From assembly GCF_003288845.1 (NCBI RefSeq), contig NZ_NHYN01000012.1, positions 1 to 59,214 of the forward strand: DNA of 59,214 nucleotides. The letters run 5' to 3'. Of this stretch, positions 52,735-59,214 are shown piece by piece. The stretch's first letter is position 1, and each line of letters starts with the position of its first letter. The position numbers and the translations under genes were made by a program. This DNA is from Helicobacter monodelphidis. Its GTDB lineage: Bacteria > Campylobacterota > Campylobacteria > Campylobacterales > Helicobacteraceae. The notes under the pieces are model-generated. The model ran no database searches and had not been told where the DNA came from. It saw only the letters and a program-made list of their open reading frames with translations.

Positions 52735-54456
52735 ATGGATTTTCAGGCAATATTTAGGCAAATTCAAGCAATTTATAAAAAACAGAGTTTTCGCCAACGA
52801 CTTGTGATTATTGGGACAATCGTGGCTGTTATTTTGATGATTGCTTTTTTGTTTATTTACAATGGACGAAGCAGTCAGCAAACTTTAGCAGGTTATTCAA
52901 CGCTGTTTGAGGGACTATCTCCTCAAGATTCAGCTTTAGTGTTACAACATTTGCAACAAAACCAAATTCCTTATGAGATTCCTAAGGAAAATACAATTGC
53001 TATTCCATCAGAACAAGTTTTGCAACAACGCATTATCCTTGCCGGAAATGGCATTCCAAAAACTTCTAAGGTCGGTTTTGAAATTTTTGATGTTCAACAA
53101 TTTGGTGTAACTGACGAAGAACAAAAAGTAAAGTTCTTACGTGCAACAGAGGGAGAATTAAGCCGTACAATCGAAAGTCTTTCTCCTGTGCAAAAAGCTA
53201 TTGTGAAAGTTGCACTACCTAAACAATCTGTGTTTACACAACAATCTACACCACCAACTGCCTCTATTGTTTTACACTTACAACCCAATATGGCATTAAC
53301 CCCCGCACAGATTATGGGAATTAAGAATCTCACGGCTGCAGCTGTTACAAGCCTCACACCCGAAAATGTGAAAATCACAAATTCAGATGGTGATCCACTC
53401 GGTGAAGATGATGCCCTTACCTCCTTAAAATCTCAGTCTGCAATGCAACGTGCACACCAAAAGGCAGCCGAAACCGCCTTAGAAGAAAAAATTACCTCGA
53501 TTCTTGCTGCTGTCGTAGGTGGCCCAGATAAAGTTGTCGCAAAAGTTACAATGGAGTTTGACTTCTCCCAAAAACAAAGTACAAAAGAAAGCTATGGTCC
53601 CAATAGTTTTGTGTTTAGTGAACAAAATATCGAAGAAAAAAGGGAAGGTTACAAGCCTAAAGAAATTGGAGGCGTTCCGGGTACGGTGAGCAACATTGGT
53701 CCTGTGCAAGGGTTGGACAATCAAGATATTCGCGAAAAATATGAACGTTCTGAAAACACAACAAACTATGTTACAGACAGAGAAGTTGCAAGCATTAAGG
53801 GTGAATTTGCAACATTGAAACGTTTAACAGCTGCTGTTGTTGTTGATGGGCGCTATAATGTCGAAATTGATGATGTGGGCAATGAAGTTTTGCGTTATTC
53901 TGCTTTGGATGATGACACGATGACAAGAATCCGTGCACAAGTACGCGATGCTATTGGCTTCAATCCCGACCGTGGCGATACCGTTAGTGTTGATAATTTT
54001 GAATTCAGTGCAACAACTGCTGCATACATTCCAAAAACTGCCTTTGAACGTTTTATGGAAGGAATGCAAAAACTGCTTGGACCATTCACGCCATTGTTTA
54101 AGTACCTTGTTGTGGCATTCATTCTATTTGTGTTTTACAAAAAAGTTATTGCACCCTTTATGGAACGTATGCTTGAAATTCACGAAGATGAGGACGATGA
54201 AATTGAATCTCTCATCAAACTTGATGAGGACGATGAAGATAGTCGCAATAAACTCAATGAAATGCGCAAAAGAGTGGAGGATCAACTTGGACTTAGTTCA
54301 GGCTTGAATGAAGATGAAGTTAAATACGATATTCTGCTTGAAAAACTCAAGGCATTAATCCAGGACAAACCAGAAGATGTCGCTAGTGTATTCCAGGCAC
54401 TTGTACATGATGAGTTAGGCATTGACGATGCCAAAGCATTAGCAGAGAAAAAGTAA
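52735..54456 (+). CDS. fliF: Flagellar MS-ring protein FliF
   Basis: FliF forms the MS ring, the first assembled part of the flagellar basal body. The 573-residue protein has two membrane helices (about 22–42 and 445–465) around a periplasmic region with the ring-building motifs (AGYSTLFEGLSPQDSALVLQHL; KVGFEIFDVQQFGVTDEEQ). The C-terminal cytoplasmic tail that binds FliG is acidic. GGATAA precedes the ATG. It leads the fliF–fliG–fliH–dxs run. Confidence 0.97.
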   Translation: MDFQAIFRQIQAIYKKQSFRQRLVIIGTIVAVILMIAFLFIYNGRSSQQTLAGYSTLFEGLSPQDSALVLQHLQQNQIPYEIPKENTIAIPSEQVLQQRIILAGNGIPKTSKVGFEIFDVQQFGVTDEEQKVKFLRATEGELSRTIESLSPVQKAIVKVALPKQSVFTQQSTPPTASIVLHLQPNMALTPAQIMGIKNLTAAAVTSLTPENVKITNSDGDPLGEDDALTSLKSQSAMQRAHQKAAETALEEKITSILAAVVGGPDKVVAKVTMEFDFSQKQSTKESYGPNSFVFSEQNIEEKREGYKPKEIGGVPGTVSNIGPVQGLDNQDIREKYERSENTTNYVTDREVASIKGEFATLKRLTAAVVVDGRYNVEIDDVGNEVLRYSALDDDTMTRIRAQVRDAIGFNPDRGDTVSVDNFEFSATTAAYIPKTAFERFMEGMQKLLGPFTPLFKYLVVAFILFVFYKKVIAPFMERMLEIHEDEDDEIESLIKLDEDDEDSRNKLNEMRKRVEDQLGLSSGLNEDEVKYDILLEKLKALIQDKPEDVASVFQALVHDELGIDDAKALAEKK

Positions 54457-54468
54457 AAAGGAGTCAGA

Positions 54469-55494
54469 ATGGCGTTAACACCTCGTCAGCAAGCACAATA
54501 TGATGAAATGAGTATGGCGGAGAAAATTGCCATACTTCTTCTGCAGGTCGGTGATGATTTAGCAGGGGATATTCTTGCACGGGTTGATTTGGATACTATC
54601 ACAGAAATTTCAAAATACATTGCACAAAATACTGGTATCGATAAACCCATTGCAACAGCGATTTTAGAAGAGTTCTATGCCATTTTTCAATCCAACCAGT
54701 ACATTGCAGCAGGAGGCTTGGAGTATGCAAGAGAGATTCTTTATCGTGTGCTTGGTCCAGAAGAAGCAAAGAAGGTTTTGGATAAGCTTGCAAAGTCTAT
54801 GCAATCTGCACAGAATTTTTCTTACCTTTCAAAAATTCGCCCACAACAACTTGCAGACTTCATTATTAATGAACACCCCCAAACCATTGCATTAATTCTC
54901 GCCCATATGGATCCTACAAATGCAGCAGAAACCCTAAGTTATTTTACCGATGATTTGAGGGCGGAAATTGCTATTCGTATGGCAAATTTGGGGGATATTT
55001 CACCTAATGTTGTTAAAAGGGTTTCAACAGTGCTAGAAAACAAACTAGAATCACTCACAAGCTATAAAGTAGAAGTGGGCGGAACAAGGGCGGTTGCTGA
55101 AGTATTTAACCGCTTGGGACAAAAAGCTGCAAAGGCAACGATTGCTTATATTGAACAAATCGATGAGCAATTAGCTAATGAAATTAAGGAAATGATGTTC
55201 ACCTTTGAAGATATTGAGAAGCTTGATAATGCGGCAATTCGTGAAATTCTCAAAACTGTGGATAAAAAAGAGCTTACTTTAGCGCTTAAATCTGCACCAG
55301 AGGAATTAAAGCAAAAGTTTATCTCCAATATGTCTCAAAGGGCAGGAGAGCAGTTTATAGAGGAAATGCAATTTTTAGGTGCCGTCCGCGTTAAAGATGT
55401 GGAAGGCTCACAAAGGAAAGTTGTAGAAGTCGTTCAAGCTTTAGCAGAGCAGGGCGTAATTCAAATTGGCGAACAAGAGGATATGGTTGAATAA
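54469..55494 (+). CDS. fliG: Flagellar motor switch protein FliG
   Basis: FliG couples stator torque to the rotor and takes part in switching direction. The 341-residue protein shows the N-terminal FliF-binding domain (MAEKIAILLLQVGDDLAGDI), the middle domain with EHPQTIALILAHM, and the C-terminal charged torque helix (FTFEDIEKLDNAAIREILKTVD). AAAAGGAG precedes the ATG 12 bases after fliF. Confidence 0.97.
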   Translation: MALTPRQQAQYDEMSMAEKIAILLLQVGDDLAGDILARVDLDTITEISKYIAQNTGIDKPIATAILEEFYAIFQSNQYIAAGGLEYAREILYRVLGPEEAKKVLDKLAKSMQSAQNFSYLSKIRPQQLADFIINEHPQTIALILAHMDPTNAAETLSYFTDDLRAEIAIRMANLGDISPNVVKRVSTVLENKLESLTSYKVEVGGTRAVAEVFNRLGQKAAKATIAYIEQIDEQLANEIKEMMFTFEDIEKLDNAAIREILKTVDKKELTLALKSAPEELKQKFISNMSQRAGEQFIEEMQFLGAVRVKDVEGSQRKVVEVVQALAEQGVIQIGEQEDMVE

Positions 55495-56329
55495 TTTACA
55501 GCATCAAGAAAATGTCATCGCAACAGATAGACGCAGTCGGCACGATATTAGGCGGTATGAATTCAAGGCGCTTGAAGTTCCAAGCGAAGAATCTCTACCA
55601 AAACTGGATTCACTTCCTGTGTTAGAACAGGACACTCCACAGGAAGTAACACAAGAAAGTATAGCCCCAACGGCACAAACGACGCAGGAAATGCCACCTC
55701 CACAAGTGATAAGCGGTATTGAAGCAGAACTAATTGAACGTTTACTGGAACGGAGTGATGATCTTGCAAAATCTTTGGATTCTGTCCAAGCAAAGCTTGA
55801 AAAACAACAAGAAGAGATGGAAAAGATTTTAAGAGAAGCAAAAGAAGAATCCAGAATGCAGGGCATTAAAGAAGGTGAGGAGCAAGCACGAGCACAAATG
55901 CAAGCTGAAATTGATGCCGTGATTGAAAAATTTGGTGATTCTATCGCAGGCATTGGTGAAACATCTCTAAAAATGGAAGAGCATATTAATGGCATAGAAA
56001 AAGACTTAAGCCTTATTGCAATTGATATCGCAAAGGAGGTCATTGCAAGAGAAGTGAGCGAACAAAGCGGTGAAATTGCACTTTCTCTTTCTAAAAAACT
56101 CCTAGAATCTCTAAAAGAAGCCACAAAAATTCTTATCAAACTCAATCCGGAAGATTATGCTATTTTACTCAAACGTTTTGATGGAGATAGTCGCATTAAA
56201 CTTCAGGCAGATAAAGCCATCACAAAAGGCGGAGTGGTCGTTGTCAGCGACAGTGGTAATTTAGATGGAACAATCCATTCTCGCTTTGAAAATCTTAAAC
56301 GTTCAATTCTAGAAGGCAATCAAGGATGA
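55487..56329 (+). CDS. fliH: Flagellar export stator protein FliH
   Basis: FliH regulates the export ATPase FliI and docks it at the flagellar type III apparatus. The 280-residue protein has a long Glu/Gln coiled coil (about 100–150) and a C-terminal domain (AIDIAKEVIAREVSEQSG...). There is no ATG. A TTG at 55487, overlapping the fliG stop by 8 bases, gives a family-like N-terminus (MNNLQHQENVIATDRRSRHD); a TTG at 55466 would add seven residues. It overlaps dxs by 4 bases. Confidence 0.9.
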   Translation: MNNLQHQENVIATDRRSRHDIRRYEFKALEVPSEESLPKLDSLPVLEQDTPQEVTQESIAPTAQTTQEMPPPQVISGIEAELIERLLERSDDLAKSLDSVQAKLEKQQEEMEKILREAKEESRMQGIKEGEEQARAQMQAEIDAVIEKFGDSIAGIGETSLKMEEHINGIEKDLSLIAIDIAKEVIAREVSEQSGEIALSLSKKLLESLKEATKILIKLNPEDYAILLKRFDGDSRIKLQADKAITKGGVVVVSDSGNLDGTIHSRFENLKRSILEGNQG

Positions 56330-58191
56330 TTTTGGAAAAAAGTGAACTCAACATCAAAGAAAAAAGCATCGAAGAATTAGAAGTACTTTGCTCTTTAATC
56401 CGAAAACGCATCTTGGAAGTTGTTTCTAAGAATGGGGGGCATCTTAGCTCAACGCTTGGTGCAACGGAACTCATTGTCGCGATGCACTTTGTTTTTGATT
56501 CACCTAACGATCCTTTTATTTTTGATGTCTCGCACCAGGCTTATGCACATAAGTTATTAACAAATCGTTGGGAAGAGTTTGAATCTTTAAGGCAAACCGG
56601 CGGTTTAAGTGGCTTTACTAAACCGCAAGAAAGTGAACACGATTATTTTATTGCCGGTCATAGCTCCACCTCCATTTCTTTGGGTGTGGGTGCAGCTAAA
56701 TCTATTGCCATCAAACAAGAAAACAGAATTCCTGTTGTTCTTATTGGTGATGGTTCACTATCGGCTGGATTATGCTATGAGGCGTTAAATGAATTAGGCG
56801 ATCGTAAATATCCTTTAGTGATTATTTTAAACGATAATGAAATGAGTATCGCTGAACCTATTGGTGCAATCAGCAAATATCTTTCACAAGCCATCGCGGG
56901 AGGATTCTTCCAAACTCTTAAAGCAAAGGCAGAACCCATCTTTAAAAAGCTACCAGAAGGTGCGACTTATATGGCTAAGCGGTTTGAAGAATCCCTTAAA
57001 CTCATCACGCCAGGGCTACTCTTTGAAGAATTGGGGTTAGAATATATCGGACCCATCGATGGACATAACTTAAAAGAAATTATTGAGGCATTACATATCG
57101 CCAAGGGGCTTAGAAAACCCATTGTCATTCATGCACAAACCATTAAAGGAAAAGGCTATAAGATTGCTGAAGGACACTTTGAATCATGGCATGGTGTTTC
57201 ACCCTTTGACCTAAGTAGCGGAAAAGCCTTGACTCCAGTCAATATAACTAATGCCCCAGCACCAACAAGTGTATTTTCTAAAACCTTACTAGAATTAGCA
57301 AGAAAAGATGAAAAAATTGTCGGGGTTACGGCTGCTATGCCAAGCGGAACTGGAATGGACGCACTCATCAAAGAATTTCCCAACCGCTTTTGGGATGTTG
57401 CCATTGCAGAAGCCCATGCTGTTACCTCAATGGCAGCTGCCGCTAAAGAGGGGCTTAAGCCATTTGTTGCCATTTACTCCACATTCTTGCAACGTGCTTT
57501 TGATTCTTTAATGCATGATGTTGGGATATCTTCATTGCCTGTGCGATTTGCAATTGATAGGGGAGGAATTGTGGGAGAAGACGGAGAAACACATCAAGGG
57601 CTTTTTGATGTTGGCTATTTGCGTTTAATTCCACATTTTACACTCCTAGCACCCTACTGCAATGCCCAACTTAAAGATATGGTTAAGTTTTCTTACACCT
57701 TCGATCAAGGACCGATTGCATTTCGCTATCCGCGTAAAAAATTTATTATTCAAGATAATGAATTAACTTTTAGTCAAACGGAGTGGGGAAAGGGCGAAAT
57801 ATTACTTGATGGAAAAGAGATTGCCTTTATTGGTTATGGAAATGGTGTAGGCAGGGCATTCAAGCTTATCAAAGCGCTGGAAACAAGACATAATCAACCA
57901 CTACCTGCTTTGGTTGATTTGCGTTTTGTTAAACCTTTAGATTCTCACTTACTTCTTCATCTTGCACAAAAATATAAAAAATGGTTTGTTTTTAGCGATA
58001 ATAGTGTTGTAGGCGGTGTTGCAAGTGCATTGATGGAATGGCAAATGACAAATCATCTTCAAATTCAAACGATTTCCTTCGAATTTGAAGATGATTTTAT
58101 TACACACGGCAATGCTGATGAAATAGCTAAACAAATTCACATCGACACAGAATCCTTACTACAAAGGTTTCTAGCTTATCAAAATCAGTAG
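56326..58191 (+). CDS. dxs: 1-deoxy-D-xylulose-5-phosphate synthase
   Basis: DXS condenses pyruvate and glyceraldehyde-3-phosphate with thiamine diphosphate, the first step of the non-mevalonate isoprenoid pathway. The 621-residue protein has the diphosphate-binding GDGSLSAGLCYEALNELG...ILNDNEMSIAEP motif, the pyrimidine-domain AEAHAVTSMAAAA and the transketolase C-terminal domain with PRKK and DNSVVGGVASAL. It is coupled to fliH (ATGA), an order also known from H. pylori (fliF–fliG–fliH–dxs). Confidence 0.97.
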   Translation: MILEKSELNIKEKSIEELEVLCSLIRKRILEVVSKNGGHLSSTLGATELIVAMHFVFDSPNDPFIFDVSHQAYAHKLLTNRWEEFESLRQTGGLSGFTKPQESEHDYFIAGHSSTSISLGVGAAKSIAIKQENRIPVVLIGDGSLSAGLCYEALNELGDRKYPLVIILNDNEMSIAEPIGAISKYLSQAIAGGFFQTLKAKAEPIFKKLPEGATYMAKRFEESLKLITPGLLFEELGLEYIGPIDGHNLKEIIEALHIAKGLRKPIVIHAQTIKGKGYKIAEGHFESWHGVSPFDLSSGKALTPVNITNAPAPTSVFSKTLLELARKDEKIVGVTAAMPSGTGMDALIKEFPNRFWDVAIAEAHAVTSMAAAAKEGLKPFVAIYSTFLQRAFDSLMHDVGISSLPVRFAIDRGGIVGEDGETHQGLFDVGYLRLIPHFTLLAPYCNAQLKDMVKFSYTFDQGPIAFRYPRKKFIIQDNELTFSQTEWGKGEILLDGKEIAFIGYGNGVGRAFKLIKALETRHNQPLPALVDLRFVKPLDSHLLLHLAQKYKKWFVFSDNSVVGGVASALMEWQMTNHLQIQTISFEFEDDFITHGNADEIAKQIHIDTESLLQRFLAYQNQ

Positions 58192-58222
58192 TTCACCTCA
58201 TTTTTTATTTTTTTCTATTTTT

Positions 58223-58240
58223 TTGGAATAACTTTTGCTT
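58223..58240 (+). promoter_or_regulatory. Sigma-54 (RpoN) promoter
   Basis: TTGGAATAACTTTTGCTT matches TTGGCAC-N5-TTGCTT except for two bases of the -24 half; GG and GC are 10 bases apart. The ATG follows 46 bases after the -12 element. Confidence 0.8.
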
Positions 58241-58285
58241 ATTAAATATTAAGGGTAAAGGCAATTTCAATAGTAAGGAAATAAA

Positions 58286-59104
58286 ATGATAACAACAGGT
58301 TACAACAATCATAATACTTTTGTAAGAGATTTAAAACAACCACAGCAAGTAAAATCCTTTAAAGATACTTTCTCGCTAGATTTACAGAATACAAACACTA
58401 AAGAATCTACAAATTGGCTAGAAGATGATTCTACACAAAAGATTAAAACCCCACTCAAAGAGGGTTTAAGTATTTTAAACCTTATCTCTCCTCAACAAGC
58501 AGAAAACAAAGAACCACAAGAAACAGAAGCAGAAAAAATAGCAAGGATTACAAAACATTTCAATGAGAAGTTTAATCCTAATAAAATTAAACGCAACAAT
58601 GTTACAGAAGAACAAGTTGCAGAGGCACTGAGAAGAAATGAAATTGTTTTTAATGAGAATGGGGAGGTAACTGATGCCTTTATACGAGATCCTAAACGAG
58701 ATTGGTTTTTATATAAGCCTAGGGGTAATCCTTGGGCAGTGGAACTTAATAAAGCAGGGCTAACAGAAGAAGCAAGGGTGGCAAGTGATTATTGGCAAAC
58801 GCTTAGCTCTGATGCGCAAAAAGAGGTATGTTTCACGCATACCCTGCATAAAGTAAAGCAAGCAGAACTTTATACAGGAACTCCCTTTAGCGCATTTGAG
58901 CGAGGTATAGAGTTTCCTTTTTTTAATTCTACAAGCAAAGAAGAGATAATGAATGAATTCTTTAAGACAATCGATAAGAGCCTTAAAATGAATGAAAACA
59001 ACGCAGGTGGTAATTCTATAGAACAGGTGCAAAAGGATAAAAGAATCCTCACTGAATTTAGAAATACAATGCAAGAAGTTTATTCTAAGAAGGAAATAAA
59101 ATGA
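58286..59104 (+). CDS. Hypothetical protein, sigma-54-type gene, tandem copy 1
   Basis: The 272-residue soluble, Lys/Glu/Asn-rich protein belongs to the same unknown family as the 38680 product (shared EEQVAEALRRNEIVFNENGEV and AVELNKAGLTEEA blocks). The N-terminus MITTGYNNHNTFVRDLKQPQ is repeated almost exactly by the next gene, which starts inside this gene's last codons (59101). AAGGAAATAAA precedes both ATGs. Under a strong RpoN promoter, it is likely made with class 2 flagellar genes. Function unknown. Confidence 0.75.
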   Translation: MITTGYNNHNTFVRDLKQPQQVKSFKDTFSLDLQNTNTKESTNWLEDDSTQKIKTPLKEGLSILNLISPQQAENKEPQETEAEKIARITKHFNEKFNPNKIKRNNVTEEQVAEALRRNEIVFNENGEVTDAFIRDPKRDWFLYKPRGNPWAVELNKAGLTEEARVASDYWQTLSSDAQKEVCFTHTLHKVKQAELYTGTPFSAFERGIEFPFFNSTSKEEIMNEFFKTIDKSLKMNENNAGGNSIEQVQKDKRILTEFRNTMQEVYSKKEIK

Positions 59105-59214
59105 TAACAACAGGCTACAACAATCATAATACTTTTGTAAGAGATTTAAAACAACCACAGCAAGTAAAATCCTTTAAAGATACTTTCTCACTAGATTTAC
59201 AGAATACAAACACT
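59101..59214 (+). CDS. Hypothetical protein, tandem copy 2 (runs off the window)
   Basis: The first 38 codons agree with copy 1 except for two apparently silent base changes (near 59115 and 59191). It overlaps copy 1 by 4 bases (ATGA), so they are co-transcribed. The end is outside the window. Confidence 0.75.
   Translation, partial: MITTGYNNHNTFVRDLKQPQQVKSFKDTFSLDLQNTNT

Noticed and set aside
55504-56145. Minus-strand frame of 213 codons opposite fliH
   Set aside because: Ser-rich antisense of the Glu/Gln coiled coil; no ribosome site or family, and fliH is secure.
1-59214. CRISPR arrays, tRNA or rRNA genes, insertion-sequence transposases
   Set aside because: No regularly spaced repeats, cloverleaf-type segments at the island edges, rRNA-like stretches or transposase motifs were seen by reading; a covariance-model or repeat search was not possible here.

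Overview
The window is AT-rich chromosomal DNA from a flagellated member of the Campylobacterota, almost certainly a Helicobacter. Gene blocks follow the order I remember from H. pylori: acidic protein–gmk–tatA–argS; pyrD–M16 protease–dapA–SDR–pgsA; dnaE–rRNA pseudouridine synthase; M23 protein–minC; csd3–Nudix–pgbA–glcD; and fliF–fliG–fliH–dxs. Promoters matching flagellar sigma-54 and sigma-28 consensus sequences agree with this. I saw no rRNA, tRNA, CRISPR array or insertion sequence.

Layout. (1) 1–15789, plus strand, core genes: the 3' part of an acidic protein with perfect 303-bp repeats, translation and lipid genes, DNA polymerase III alpha, and a cell-shape/division cluster (M23 peptidase, minC, second M23 peptidase). 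(2) 15789–32288, an accessory defence island. A 17-bp parS-like motif lies at each edge. From left to right it holds a broken type IIG restriction-modification gene, a serine recombinase, three decayed copies of the type IIG 3' tail alternating with small cargo modules (one a Panacea-type antitoxin with a membrane partner), a BcgI-like type IIB system whose specificity gene is split at a G8 tract, and a compact DNA phosphorothioation (Dnd) operon followed by an HrgA-like HARE-HTH/PD-(D/E)XK nuclease. (3) 32291–36498, minus strand: an ABC ATPase, an RND pump and a small coiled-coil membrane protein. (4) 36623–52711, mixed housekeeping: gmhB, prmC, a CinA-like gene, ppk2, prfB, panC, csd3, Nudix, pgbA-like, glcD, hisC, with several Helicobacter-type genes of unknown function. 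Some of these have flagellar-type promoters. (5) 52735–58191, the fliFGH–dxs operon, followed by two tandem copies of a sigma-54-type unknown gene; the second runs off the window.

The most interesting part is the Dnd locus. A rhodanese-domain frame runs into a G12 tract (25916–25927). One base more, or two fewer, would join it in frame to DndC and give a rhodanese–DndC fusion. Here the tract is out of frame. DndD and a DndE-like/FtsK-type ATPase follow. No DndA, DndB or DndFGH is visible. The adjacent HARE-HTH nuclease is a candidate restriction partner. The upstream type IIB operon shares a 15-bp extended -10 sequence with the Dnd operon and also carries a poly-G tract, so both defence modules may be phase variable.
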